Shown here piece by piece: positions 16,626-25,452 of a stretch of DNA of 64,000 nt (its first letter is position 1; every line of letters starts with the position of its first letter). Source of the DNA: Desulfohalovibrio reitneri. GTDB taxonomy: Bacteria; Desulfobacterota; Desulfovibrionia; Desulfovibrionales; Desulfovibrionaceae. The notes under the pieces are model-generated. The model was not told the origin of the DNA, did no database searches, and saw only the letters and a program-made list of their open reading frames with translations. Location of the stretch: assembly GCF_000711295.1 (NCBI RefSeq), contig NZ_JOMJ01000003.1:1809501-1873500 (forward strand), read 5' to 3'. The translations under genes were made by a program, and so were the position numbers.

Positions 16626-17176
16626 TGTATCAGGACTGCATCATCGCCGGATTCGGCGGCCAGGGCGTCATGCTCATCGGCAACCTGCTGGCCTACGCCG
16701 GCATGCACGCCGGGCTCAACGTGACCTACATCCCGGTCTACGGGCCGGAAATGCGCGGCGGCACGGCCAATTGCACCGTGGTCATCGCGGACGAGGACAT
16801 CGGTTCGCCCATCATCCTCTCGCCGGTGAGCTGCATCATCATGAACCGCCCCTCACTGGACAAGTTCCAGCCCCGGCTGCGGGACGGCGGGCTGGCGGTC
16901 ATCAACTCCTCCCTGGTGGACATGGAGCTGGCCGACAGCCAGCGCATAAAGGCCCTGGGTGTGCCCGCCAACGAGATCGCCGATACCATCGGCAACACCC
17001 GCATGGCCAACATGGTGGCCCTGGGGGCCTACGTGGAGGCCACGGGCGTGCTGCCCCTGGACTCGGTGGTGGACTCGCTGGAGCACGTCATCTCCGCCCA
17101 CTACTCCCATCTCATTCCCAAGAACGCCGAGGCGCTCAAGGCCGGGGCGGAACACGCCGCCAAGGTAGCCGCCTAG
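16625..17176 (+). CDS. 2-oxoacid:ferredoxin oxidoreductase gamma subunit
   Basis: A 183-residue gamma subunit. It opens with the family motif [21 protein letters not shown] and has [20 protein letters not shown] and a C-terminal helical region. It completes the delta-alpha-beta-gamma set and forms the CoA/ferredoxin interface in related enzymes. The ATG overlaps the beta stop by one base, which implies translational coupling. A strong stem-loop follows at 17226-17255. Confidence 0.92.
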   Translation: MYQDCIIAGFGGQGVMLIGNLLAYAGMHAGLNVTYIPVYGPEMRGGTANCTVVIADEDIGSPIILSPVSCIIMNRPSLDKFQPRLRDGGLAVINSSLVDMELADSQRIKALGVPANEIADTIGNTRMANMVALGAYVEATGVLPLDSVVDSLEHVISAHYSHLIPKNAEALKAGAEHAAKVAA

Positions 17177-17225
17177 CCGGAAAGACCGCATCGCCCGCAA
17201 CCGGGCGAACCGCCTTGCTTCACAG

Positions 17226-17255
17226 CGCCCCCTGGAACGGATGTTCCTGGGGGCG
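17226..17255 (+). terminator. Stem-loop after the oxidoreductase operon
   Basis: CGCCCCCTGGAAC (17226-17238) pairs with GTTCCTGGGGGCG (17243-17255) around a GGAT loop with one mismatch, about 50 bp after the gamma stop. No T-run follows, so it may be a 3'-end stabiliser or a weak terminator. The remaining 280 bp to the next gene hold no gene I can support. Confidence 0.5.
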
Positions 17256-17538
17256 TATCCCTTTGGAATATCAGGGAAAAACGCAAGAATGGCTTGCGGG
17301 AAGGGGAGAGAGAAAATCGAAAGGACGTATCGCGGCAAGCCCTTCGCCAAGCCTGCGGGCAAAGGCCTCGGCCAACAGGCCGGAATCATTCGAGAAAGAA
17401 GGAATAAAAAGCCTTTGCCGAGGGCGAAGAGTGGATTCGCCCCTCTCCAGGGAGCGTCACGGCCCTCTCTCACTCGTCGAAAACAAGTCCTTGACCAATT
17501 GAAACCGGCAAAGCCGGGAAGCGGTCTGGCCGGACCGC

Positions 17539-17778
17539 CTACCCTTTGGCCTTGCCTTTCTTGCCGAAACCGTCCTTGACGATGGCGGCGATGTTCTTGC
17601 CGAGGTCGTGTACGACCTTTTCCTCCAGGGTGGCGGCCGCCTTCTCTTGCCCTTGCGAACGGAGAAAGTCCACGCTCTCCAACTGAAAGACGTAGTCCTC
17701 GATGGCCCCCACCACCCTGGCCATGCTCAGCCCGCCAAGCTGCGGCGAGACACGGGCCGTTTTCATCAAGCGATCCAT
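17539..17778 (-). CDS. Small conserved-looking helical protein
   Basis: Not recognised. The 79-residue product from ATG 17778 (MDRLMKTARVSPQLGGLSM) has an AGGGAG ribosome-binding site about 9 nt upstream; a longer start at 17832 lacks one. The sequence is helical and charged with a lysine/glycine-rich tail (KDGFGKKGKAKG), no signal peptide. Codon use is like that of the surrounding GC-rich genes, unlike the AT-rich DNA on its 5' side, which supports it as a real gene. It is alone, reading toward the 3' end of the oxidoreductase operon. No function can be given. Confidence 0.55.
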   Translation of the reverse strand: MDRLMKTARVSPQLGGLSMARVVGAIEDYVFQLESVDFLRSQGQEKAAATLEEKVVHDLGKNIAAIVKDGFGKKGKAKG

Positions 17779-17832
17779 TTCGTATACTCCCTGTCCAATC
17801 AAAATATGCCGTAGGTCGAATTTTTGCTTCAT

Positions 17833-18958
17833 ATCCAGATGGAATGCAAGTCAACCTGGATTAGCCATATGCACAGAGCTTGGCGTAGAGCCCTATTGAG
17901 ACGACTCGAATACCAAAAAAGACTGGAATATCGCGAGGAATTATTTTCTAAAATTCGCTGGCTTGTACATATTTTAGATTGGAGGAAAAAGCGCTAATTT
18001 TGAGCCAAAATATGAAACCAGTAGTTCGGGTAATACATTCAAGCTAAGGAGGACGGGTAGCAGTGCACCGCACTTCCACTCCTGGTCTGTTTGGCTATCT
18101 ATTCAAGTCAATTCAGGTGGCTTGATGCGATGCATTTCATGTCTCGAACAGTTCAAATCCAAGCACGGAATTTGAGATGTTCCGGCGGCCACCCGGGCAC
18201 CCCTTCGTGACAATCCTCCACAGCGCCTAACCGATTTCAAAAAGAGGCAAATACTTATATAATTGATTAAACATGTAAAAATTACTCAAGCGAAGCATTC
18301 GGCATTTTTTATAAAAAGCCTAGACATAGGAAAAATACCCAAAAAAACAATCAAACTATGACTAAATTTTGTTATCAAATTTTTTAACATTACATTCCAA
18401 AATACGGTCTGGCATGGATTGAACATTTGCTGAATGAATCCAATTACAGTGAACCAAATAGCAAACCATACATGCTAACTCTTAGCTATCCTAACCGCAC
18501 TACAAATACATGCGGAAAACAGGCCAAAAAACAGTTCGCATGCTCGCCACAACCGTGGGGCAATCGGATGTACATGATTTAATTAGGCAATCAAATTTCA
18601 ACCTCATATAACCGACACTGCGTGGCATGATATGGATTAAAGATATCGCATCAGTATTCCCCTCATTTCCTGTTCCGATTTGCGGCAACTCGCGGGTTCG
18701 ACGAGGCCATTGACCGGTTCACGCATTCCTTCGCATCTTCGTCATTTTTCATCATTTCGGGGTACTCTTTCTCGTTTCCTGCAGGAGGCCGTATTTCAAA
18801 GGCAGAAGTGTCTGCGCTGAAACACGCCATGCGCAAGGTGCTACATTTACGCCGATTTGGCACAAAGCCCGTTTTCCGTCCATTCTGTCTTGTTATTACA
18901 CAAACAGCGCTCCTCCTTTGCCCTTGCCTCTTCACCAGCGCGGGCGCACAATGCATCC
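17833..18958. other. AT-rich intergenic region without supported genes
   Basis: About 1.1 kb whose composition contrasts sharply with its neighbours; the stretch 18241-18480 is dominated by A and T runs. Short open frames exist on the minus strand (18500-18688 and 18663-18956) but have no ribosome-binding site, no recognisable motif and atypical codon use, so they are not called. No tRNA, integrase remnant, terminal repeat or CRISPR-like repetition was seen. It could be the eroded remains of imported DNA or a large regulatory region for aroE. Confidence 0.7.
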
Positions 18959-19783
18959 ATGTTCGCCTACGCCGTCCCCCAACGACTCTGCGGCATCATC
19001 GGCCACCCCCTCGGGCACTCCCTCAGCCCCCTGCTGCACAACAAGGCCTTCGCCCTCCGTCAGCTCTCCTTCGTCTACATGGCCTGGCCGCTTGAACCAG
19101 AGAAGCTGGACGACTTCGTCACCGCCGTCCGCACACTGCCCATCACCGGCGTCAGCGTGACCATCCCCCACAAACAAGCCGTCATGGAACACCTCGACGG
19201 CATATCCAACCGCGCCCGGCGCGTCGGCGCGGTCAACACCCTGCATTGGCGCGACGACCGCCTCCTGGGCGAAAACACCGACGTCACCGGGTTCATGGAC
19301 TCCATCCACCATCTGGAAACCCCGCAAACCGCCCTGGTCCTCGGCGCGGGCGGCGCGGCCAGAGCCGCCGTGGCCGGACTCCAGGAACTCGGCGTGCCCA
19401 CCGTCCTCGTCTCCAACCGCACCGCCGAACGAGCCGAATCCATCAGCCGAGACCTCGGCTGCCGAACCGTCCCCTGGGACGACCGCCACACCACCGAGGC
19501 CACCCTCATCGTCAACGCCACCCCCCTGGGCATGACCGGCAAACACCTCGAGCTGTCACCCTACCCCGCCGACGCCTTCCACCCCGGCGTCACCGCCTGC
19601 GACCTCATCTACAACCCCGAACAAACCCGCTTCCTCCAGGACGCCCAAGCCGCCGGGGCCGAAACCGTCGGCGGACTTGAAATGTTCATCCGGCAAGCCG
19701 CCGAACAATTCCACCTCTGGACCACCGACCACATGGACCTCGAACACGCCCGCATCGTCGTCCGGGCCGCCCTGGAAAGCTGA
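18959..19783 (+). CDS. aroE: Shikimate dehydrogenase
   Basis: A 274-residue NADP-dependent enzyme reducing 3-dehydroshikimate to shikimate in aromatic amino-acid synthesis. Substrate-binding GHSLSP near residue 16, the catalytic lysine in VTIPHK, the aspartate in GENTDVTG, the NADP motif GAGGAARA, the SNRT phosphate-binding loop and the C-terminal GGLEMFIRQAAEQF are all present. Started at ATG 18959 (MFAYAVPQRLCGIIGHP); a longer open frame upstream lies in AT-rich sequence and is not conserved-looking. It is the first gene after the AT-rich island and stands alone. Confidence 0.94.
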   Translation: MFAYAVPQRLCGIIGHPLGHSLSPLLHNKAFALRQLSFVYMAWPLEPEKLDDFVTAVRTLPITGVSVTIPHKQAVMEHLDGISNRARRVGAVNTLHWRDDRLLGENTDVTGFMDSIHHLETPQTALVLGAGGAARAAVAGLQELGVPTVLVSNRTAERAESISRDLGCRTVPWDDRHTTEATLIVNATPLGMTGKHLELSPYPADAFHPGVTACDLIYNPEQTRFLQDAQAAGAETVGGLEMFIRQAAEQFHLWTTDHMDLEHARIVVRAALES

Positions 19784-20233
19784 GAAAAGACAGGGAAAAG
19801 CAAGAGGCCCCCGCATGTGGCCAGGAGATGGCAGTGCCCGGTTCCAATCTCCAGGTCCCCTCGAATCGCGCTCGTCCGGCCTCATGGCCGGATTTCCCGA
19901 CCAAAACCCATCCGTACGATGCAGCGGCGGGGGGACTTCCCTCGCTTGCCGTGCGTGGTCATTGCGCGGGAAACACTCCGGCGAAGCTGTGGATGCGTGA
20001 ACTGCTTCCCTTGCGCCATAGGATGCGGCCGTTTGGCCACTCGCGTGTAAAAGGCGGCATCGAGCCGCGATCCCCCGGCCGTATCGGCCCCGCTCCAAGG
20101 CCGAAGGGACCACGCGGTACAGGTTTGGGCCGGCAGAGCATTCGTCCTCCTATCCCGCCTTCTCCGTTCTTCCCGGTTCCATGCCGCGTTCAGGTGTGGT
20201 ATTCGGGGTGCCTGAAAGGTTGAAGGATTCGCC
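19784..20233. other. Intergenic region between aroE and a lipoprotein gene
   Basis: About 450 bp. It contains no open frame I can support, no strong terminator with a T-run, and no copy of the dispersed repeat. A GAAGGA ribosome-binding site for the following gene is at 20222-20227. Confidence 0.5.
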
Positions 20234-20740
20234 ATGCGTCGCCTCGTTTTTCTACTTCTCGTCCTGTTGCCGGTGCTGGCCGGTTGTTCGCGCATGTCCG
20301 TGGGACATATGCAGATGAACCCCTGGGTCATGGGACAGCAGCAGGAGGTTACGCTGAAGTACTGGCGGTTCGAGTATCGCATGGAGCCCAGAACCAACGG
20401 CGTGGACGGTTATCTGGTCACCGGCCGGGCCTATCCCGCGAAAGACGCGCTGCCCGGATGGGCGGACTGGATAGACGATCTGTGGCTGGGGGCCTACGTG
20501 GCCGATGCCGGCGGCGAGGTGCTGGCCCGCGACAGGCGGACCTACCTGCCCGGTCCGCTGGCCCTGGAGAAAGGGCTGCCGTTTTCCTTCGAGATGGACC
20601 CCGCTGACAGTGAACGCCCCCTGCGCATCACCTTCGGCTACCGCATGACCCTGGCCGACGGGCCGCCGGACGAAGCCGGGGCCAAGGTGGAGGACCGACG
20701 CCTGTTCTTCGGCAGCGAGACCGCTCTCTCATCCTACTGA
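20234..20740 (+). CDS. Small putative lipoprotein
   Basis: A 168-residue exported protein with a textbook lipoprotein signal (MRRLVFLLLVLLPVLAGC; lipobox LAGC, cysteine 18). The mature part is a single beta-rich domain with VTLKYWRFEYRMEP, GYLVTGRAYPAKDALPGW, AYVADAGGEVLARDRR and LRITFGYRM, resembling a small immunoglobulin-like or lipocalin-like sandwich, but no family is recognised. A GAAGGA ribosome-binding site lies 6 nt upstream. The next gene, a flavin reductase, follows after 25 bp in the same direction, so the two may be co-transcribed. Confidence 0.75.
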   Translation: MRRLVFLLLVLLPVLAGCSRMSVGHMQMNPWVMGQQQEVTLKYWRFEYRMEPRTNGVDGYLVTGRAYPAKDALPGWADWIDDLWLGAYVADAGGEVLARDRRTYLPGPLALEKGLPFSFEMDPADSERPLRITFGYRMTLADGPPDEAGAKVEDRRLFFGSETALSSY

Positions 20741-20765
20741 ACCCTGTTTTTCAGGAGATACCCCC

Positions 20766-21335
20766 ATGGAAAAGACCTCCCTCGGCGCCTCGCCGCTGAT
20801 TCTCCCCATGCCCGCGCTGCTGGTTGGCGCGCTGGTGGACGGCAAGCCCAACTTCATGGTGGCCGCCTGGGCCCAGGTGGCCTGCTCCAAGCCGCCCATG
20901 CTCTCGGTGGCCGTGCGCGAGGAGCGCCACACCATGCGCGGCATCCGCGAGAACGGCCAGTTTTCCCTGAACGTGCCCTCCACCGCCCTGGTGGAGGAGG
21001 CGGACGCCTGCGGCGTGGCCACCGGCGCCAAGACGGACAAGTCGGAGTTCTTCACCTCCGGCTACTCCGAGCTGGCCCCCAAGGCCCCCCTGGCCATGGA
21101 GTGCCCCATCAACGTTGCCCTGCACGTGGAGAAGTTCGTGGAGCTGGGCTCGCACACGCTGGTCATCGGCAATGTGAAGGAGACCCTGGCTTCCTCGTCA
21201 ATCCTCAAGGACGGGCTGCCCGACCCGGTGCTGGCCGACCCGCTGGTCTACCTGACCGGCGTGGCCAAGAGCTACGCCCGGGTGGGCGACATCGTGGGCG
21301 GGGCCTTCAAGGTGGGCCGCAAGCGGTTGGACTAG
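20766..21335 (+). CDS. Flavin reductase-like / flavoredoxin family protein
   Basis: A 189-residue FMN-binding split-barrel protein of the flavoredoxin group, common in Desulfovibrio, where such proteins are proposed to pass electrons in sulfur metabolism. It begins LGASPLILPMPALLVGALVDG, has the FMN-loop region MVAAWAQVACSKPPMLSVAVR and the NGQFSLNVPS strand, and ends with VYLTGVAKSYARVGDIVG. AGGAGA precedes the ATG. No signal peptide, so cytoplasmic. The physiological partner is unknown; the adjoining lipoprotein gives no clue. Confidence 0.85.
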   Translation: MEKTSLGASPLILPMPALLVGALVDGKPNFMVAAWAQVACSKPPMLSVAVREERHTMRGIRENGQFSLNVPSTALVEEADACGVATGAKTDKSEFFTSGYSELAPKAPLAMECPINVALHVEKFVELGSHTLVIGNVKETLASSSILKDGLPDPVLADPLVYLTGVAKSYARVGDIVGGAFKVGRKRLD

Positions 21336-21579
21336 CCTATCCGAAGCGGCCGCACCCCTGGTTCCCCCGGGAATGTTTCGGGCTTCCCCCGGCCCGCAAC
21401 CAAATCGTAGGAGCATCGTCACACACGGCTGACGTCCCGTAACGACCATCCCCCCGCACGGCGGGTACAAGGGCGGGCGTACGTCAATCGGCGCGAACAA
21501 GAAGCGCCGCGCGGGATGAGCAGCCATGAAGCAGCCGAACGAACGCCGAATACTCCGGGCACCGGCCCGGAACGCGCCC

Positions 21580-21629
21580 AAGCGGCGGGTGCTCCCCACA
21601 CACCACGGGAGCCCCGCCGCTTCGTTTTT
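21580..21629 (+). terminator. Strong intrinsic terminator just upstream of the PHP-glycosyltransferase gene
   Basis: AAGCGGCGGG (21580-21589) plus GCTCCC (21591-21596) pair with GGGAGC (21607-21612) plus CCCGCCGCTT (21613-21622), with a single bulged T, followed by CG and TTTTT. It lies 245 bp after the flavin reductase stop and only 27 bp before the next start codon, so it is as likely to be a leader (attenuation) terminator for the downstream gene as an end for the upstream one. Confidence 0.75.
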
Positions 21630-21656
21630 GCACTCTCCTACAAGCGAGGTTGGCGG

Positions 21657-24068
21657 ATGAAGGTCGATCCCCACGTCCATTCCAGGTTCTCCACCAGGCC
21701 CTCCCAGTGGATTCTGCAAAAACTCAACTGCCCGGAAAGCTTCACCGACCCCATGAAGCTCTACCGCACAGCCAAGCGGCTGGGCATGGACCTAGTCACC
21801 ATCTCCGACCACAACACCATCAACGGGGCATTGGAGATCGCCCATCTGGACGACGCCTTCATCTCCGTGGAAATCACCACCTACTTCCCCGAGGACGGCT
21901 GCAAGGCGCACGTCCTGGCCCTGGACATCGACGAGGACCAGTTCCGCGACATCCAGGCCGCGCGGGAGAACATCTTCGACCTTGTACCCTGCCTGCGCGA
22001 GCGCAACATCACCCACATCTGCGCCCACCCCCTCTTCGGAGTCAACGACCGCCTCACCGAGGACCACGTGGAACGGCTGCTGCTGCTCTTCAAGAACCTC
22101 GAGGTCAACGGCGCGCGGGACAACGCCCCCAACGAGGTGCTCAAGGGGCTGGCCGCCATGCTCACCCCGGAGATCATCGACCAGCTGACGGACAAGTGGA
22201 ACCTGGAGCCGGGCTATCCCGAGCCGTGGAAGAAGAACATCACCGGCGGCTCGGACGACCACTCCGCCCTGAACATCGCCCGCATCCACACCGAGGTGCC
22301 GGGCGCGGCCAGCCTGCGCGAATTCCTGGACGGCATCGAGCGGGGGAACTGCCGCCCCCTGGGCGAACCGGCCATCCCCGAGACCATGGCCCACAACCTC
22401 TACGCCATCGCCTACCAGTACTACAAAAACCGCTTCGGCCTGGAGAAATACGTCAACAAGGACATCTTCCTGCGGGTGGTGGACCGCTTTCTGGGCGCGG
22501 AGGAGACGCCCGCCCGCAAGTCCAGCCTCATCGACCGGTTCCAGGCCCACTGGTCCACCCGCCGCTACCTCAAGGGCGCGGGGTCCTCGGCCAAGGTGCA
22601 GGACATCTGCCGCCGCGAGGCCGCCCGGCTCATCCACGACGACGACAAATTGCGGGAAATCTCCAAGGGGGCCTCACTGCCCCGGGCCAAGGGCAAGCTC
22701 TGGTACCGCTTCACCGAGGGGGCCTCAAACAAGGTCCTCAGGCATTTCGCCAACACCATCCTGGGCCAGGCCTCCGGCGGCAACGTCTTCGACATCTTCC
22801 AGACCCTCGGCTCGGCCGGGGCGCTCTACACCCTGCTGGCCCCCTACTTCGTCTCCTACACCCTCTACGCCCAGGACCGCCGTTTCGCCCGGGCGGTTCA
22901 AGACCGCCTCTCCGGCAAGCCGCCGCGCCAGCGCCAGCCCAGGGTGGGCCACTTCACCGACACCTTCTACGAGGTCAACGGCGTGGCCAAGACCCTGCAA
23001 CGCTCCGTGGACCTGGCCCAGCGCACCGGCAAGGACCTGACCATGATCACCTGCAACCCCTCGCCGGAATACGACACCCGGCGGCCCGGCGTGCGGAACT
23101 TCCAGCCCATCGGCGTCTACGACCTGCCCGAGTATCCGCAGCTGCAGATCTTCTACCCACCCGTGCTGGACATGCTGCGCTTCGCCGGAAACAGCGACTT
23201 CACCCACATCCACTCGGCCACGCCCGGGCCCATCGGCCTCACCGCCCTGCTCATCGCCAAACTCTTCAAGTTACCCATCTACGGCACCTACCACACCCAA
23301 ATCCCCCAGTACGCCCGCAAACTCACCGGCGACTCCGGCATGGAGGACCTCACCTGGCGCTTCACCATCTGGTACTACTCCCAGATGGAGCGGGTCTACG
23401 CGCCCTCCAGGGCCACCGCGCGCGAACTGGAGGAACGCGGCCTGGCCCCGCACCGCATCCTCGTCTACCCGCGCGGCGTGGACACCGACCTCTACACCCC
23501 GGCCAAGCGCAACGGCTTCCTCAAAAAGCTGGGCGTGGAAAGCGGCGTTTCCTTCCTCTACGTGGGCCGTGTGTCCAAGGAAAAGAACCTCCACCTCCTT
23601 TCCAGCGCCTACAAGCGCCTCCTGGCCAGCGCGCCCGAGGCCAACCTGGTCATCGTGGGCGACGGCCCCTACCTGGAAGAGATGCAACGCGACCTGGCGG
23701 ACACTCCAACCCGCTTCACCGGCTGCCTGGACGGCGAGGACCTGGCCGCCTGCTACGCTTCGGCCGACGCCTTTGTCTTCCCATCGACCACCGACACCTT
23801 CGGCAACGTGGTCCTGGAAGCCCAGGCCTCAGGCCTGCCCGTCATCGTCACCGACTCCGGCGGCCCCATGGAGAACATGCTCCCGGGCGAAACCGGCCTC
23901 GTCACCCGCGCCGACGACCTCGACGCTCTCGTGGCGGCCATGCACACCATGGCCACCCAAACCGAAACACGCCGAAACATGGGCCGCAACGCCCGCCACG
24001 CCATGAACGGACGCTCCTTCGAAAAAGCCTTCAACCAAACCTGGGACTTCTACAAAAAAGCCGGCTGA
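21657..24068 (+). CDS. Fusion protein: PHP metallophosphoesterase domain + GT4-type glycosyltransferase
   Basis: An 803-residue protein from ATG 21657 (MKVDPHVHSRFSTRPSQWIL). Residues 1 to about 280 form a PHP domain with metal ligands in HVHS, SDHNT, HPLFG and GGSDDHS. A helical middle region (about 280-430) follows. From RVGHFTDTFYEVNGVAKTLQ onward the C-terminal half is a retaining GT-B glycosyltransferase of family 4, with YGTYHTQIPQY, FLYVGRVSKEKNLHLL, IVGDGPYLEEM and the EX7E-type FPSTTDTFGNVVLEAQASG. The GT4 part resembles alpha-mannosyl/glucosyltransferases that act on glycolipids; the PHP part could hydrolyse a phosphate on donor or product. Substrate unknown. Single-gene unit with a leader terminator upstream and a hairpin after it. 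Confidence 0.88.
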   Translation: MKVDPHVHSRFSTRPSQWILQKLNCPESFTDPMKLYRTAKRLGMDLVTISDHNTINGALEIAHLDDAFISVEITTYFPEDGCKAHVLALDIDEDQFRDIQAARENIFDLVPCLRERNITHICAHPLFGVNDRLTEDHVERLLLLFKNLEVNGARDNAPNEVLKGLAAMLTPEIIDQLTDKWNLEPGYPEPWKKNITGGSDDHSALNIARIHTEVPGAASLREFLDGIERGNCRPLGEPAIPETMAHNLYAIAYQYYKNRFGLEKYVNKDIFLRVVDRFLGAEETPARKSSLIDRFQAHWSTRRYLKGAGSSAKVQDICRREAARLIHDDDKLREISKGASLPRAKGKLWYRFTEGASNKVLRHFANTILGQASGGNVFDIFQTLGSAGALYTLLAPYFVSYTLYAQDRRFARAVQDRLSGKPPRQRQPRVGHFTDTFYEVNGVAKTLQRSVDLAQRTGKDLTMITCNPSPEYDTRRPGVRNFQPIGVYDLPEYPQLQIFYPPVLDMLRFAGNSDFTHIHSATPGPIGLTALLIAKLFKLPIYGTYHTQIPQYARKLTGDSGMEDLTWRFTIWYYSQMERVYAPSRATARELEERGLAPHRILVYPRGVDTDLYTPAKRNGFLKKLGVESGVSFLYVGRVSKEKNLHLLSSAYKRLLASAPEANLVIVGDGPYLEEMQRDLADTPTRFTGCLDGEDLAACYASADAFVFPSTTDTFGNVVLEAQASGLPVIVTDSGGPMENMLPGETGLVTRADDLDALVAAMHTMATQTETRRNMGRNARHAMNGRSFEKAFNQTWDFYKKAG

Positions 24069-24103
24069 CAGTTTCATATACCTCCTCCATCCACCTCCCG
24101 AGC

Positions 24104-24139
24104 GCGTGGCCGGGCGGCGATATCTCCGCCCGGCCACGC
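24104..24139 (+). terminator. Stem-loop terminator after the PHP-glycosyltransferase gene
   Basis: GCGTGGCCGGGCGG (24104-24117) pairs perfectly with CCGCCCGGCCACGC (24126-24139) around an 8-nt loop, 36 bp after the stop codon, followed by the weakly T-rich ATATCTTTA. Confidence 0.75.
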
Positions 24140-24180
24140 ATATCTTTATGGAAGGAGAAGAGAAAGGGAGGGAAGGGAAG

Positions 24181-24398
24181 ATTTCGCCCTGCGGGCGACC
24201 AGGGGGCGCGCAGCCCCCTGGACCCTGCGGCAAACTACCCTTGCATGTGTGTTCGCGGGATGGCGCTCGGTTGGACGCGGATAGGGGGCACTCCGGCGTA
24301 CCCGCCATTGCGGGGCTATCTCAGTTGGTAAAACCTGGCCCATTCGTTTAGCTAGCCATGCGTTGGACGCGGGATTGGATTGCTATTTCTACTAAGCG
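24181..24398 (+). repeat. Dispersed structured repeat, copy 1
   Basis: Begins ATTTCGCCCTGCGGGCGACC, whose TCGCCC/GGGCGA arms form a small hairpin, followed by CCAGGGGGC (24199-24207) pairing with GCCCCCTGG (24213-24221), then CCTGCGGCAAACTA and the conserved TTGCATGTGTGTTCGCGGGA. The 3' half varies more. The next copy starts 218 bp later in the same orientation. No protein is supported. Confidence 0.85.
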
Positions 24399-24620
24399 TT
24401 TCGCCCTGCGGGCGACCAGGGGGCTGCGCGCCCCCTGGACCCTGCGGCAAACTACCTTTGCATGTGTGTTCGCGGGATGGCGCTCGGTTGGACGCGGATA
24501 GGGGGCACTCCGGCGTACCCGTGATTGCTGGGCTGTCTCGCCCGGTAAAACCCCGCCCTGACCGTCTGGCCTCGGATGCGTTGGACAAGGGGATGCGTCC
24601 TTCGGGCTACCAGCGCGGTA
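24399..24620 (+). repeat. Dispersed structured repeat, copy 2
   Basis: Same order of parts as copy 1 and highly similar over the first 150 bp, including the hairpin and the TTTGCATGTGTGTTCGCGGG core near 24461; the 3' part diverges. The remaining 200 bp before the TetR gene hold no feature except a possible imperfect palindrome TGAAC-GGT-GTTTA at 24798-24810 that could be an operator. Confidence 0.85.
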
Positions 24621-24840
24621 AAAGCATTTCGCCTCCGGCGGCCAAGCGTAAAGCTCGGTCTTGGGCTGTGGTGCTTGCGGCCACCATCCATCCACGCCTC
24701 GCCTGCAACCTCTAATCCCTGTTCAGCCAATACCGGTTTCACGAGAGATCCGGGATTGGCAAGTTTTCTTGTTTTTTGGTGATTGATCGAATTCACTGAA
24801 CGGTGTTTACAACCTTGTGGGTGTTCCGTATGGGATGCTG

Positions 24841-25452
24841 ATGAAGACCACGAAGAGGCGCATGCGGGATCGGGAGCGGATGAGGCGGAAAATCCTGGAC
24901 GCTGCCTTGGCGTTGTTCGCCAAGGGGGGGATGAAGGCCCTGTCCATGCGCGGCATCGCCACGCGCATCGAGTACAGTCCGGGGACGATCTACAGGTATT
25001 TCGAGGACAAGTCCGCCATCGTGCGGGAGTTGTGCCTGCAGGGCTTTGAATTGTTCTATGAATCGGTGATGGCTCCGGTGGACCGGGGTGAATTCGACGG
25101 CATGGGGTGGGAGGCCAGGTGGCACCTGCAGGGCGAGGCGTATCTGCGGTTCGCCCGGCAATACCCGGACTACTACCACCTCATGTTCAACACGCCGGGA
25201 GTGCCCTGGATCGAGGACCCGGAATTGCCGCCCATGCGGGCATTCAACCGTCTGGTGGAGGATGTGGAGCGATCCATGGCCGAGGGCGGCCTGCCCCGCA
25301 GCGATGCCCGCACCACGGCCATCTCCATGTGGTCCGGCCTGCACGGCCTGGCCTCGCTGCGCATGAACGACAACCTGCGCATGGTGGAGCCGGATGAGGT
25401 GCCGGACTTGGTGCGCGGCGTCATCGACTACCTCATCGGCGTGGAGGCCTGA
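24841..25452 (+). CDS. TetR/AcrR-family transcriptional regulator of the RND pump
   Basis: About 203 residues from ATG 24841; an ATG at 24835 and a GTG at 24817 are in frame and none has a strong ribosome-binding site. The N-terminal helix-turn-helix is typical: KILDAALALFAKGGMKALSM, then IATRIEYSPGTIYRYFEDKSAI. The C-terminal ligand domain (FARQYPDYYHLMFNTPG, RTTAISMWSGLHGLASLR) resembles the TetR_C_33/WHG group. Its TGA overlaps the adaptor ATG (TGATG), so regulator, adaptor and pump form one operon, presumably autorepressed and induced by a pump substrate. Confidence 0.9.
   Translation: MKTTKRRMRDRERMRRKILDAALALFAKGGMKALSMRGIATRIEYSPGTIYRYFEDKSAIVRELCLQGFELFYESVMAPVDRGEFDGMGWEARWHLQGEAYLRFARQYPDYYHLMFNTPGVPWIEDPELPPMRAFNRLVEDVERSMAEGGLPRSDARTTAISMWSGLHGLASLRMNDNLRMVEPDEVPDLVRGVIDYLIGVEA

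Noticed and set aside
17241-17579. A 112-codon plus-strand open frame after the oxidoreductase operon
   Set aside because: It begins within the stem-loop, has no ribosome-binding site or recognisable domain, and its end overlaps the 3' end of the small minus-strand gene.
18854-18870. A sigma-54 promoter TGGCACAAAGCCCGTT before aroE
   Set aside because: The -24 box fits but the -12 box does not have GC at the required spacing.
18663-18956. A 97-codon minus-strand open frame in the AT-rich region (also 18500-18688)
   Set aside because: No ribosome-binding site, no motif, atypical composition; I could not support a gene.
24310-24350. A tRNA-like string GGCTATCTCAGTTGGTAAAA
   Set aside because: It resembles a D-arm but no cloverleaf can be drawn, and it belongs to the variable 3' part of the dispersed repeat.
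24181-24398. Simple rho-independent terminators
   Set aside because: The strong stems in the repeats lack T-runs and the similarity extends over more than 200 bp, so they are a repeat family; local termination may still occur.
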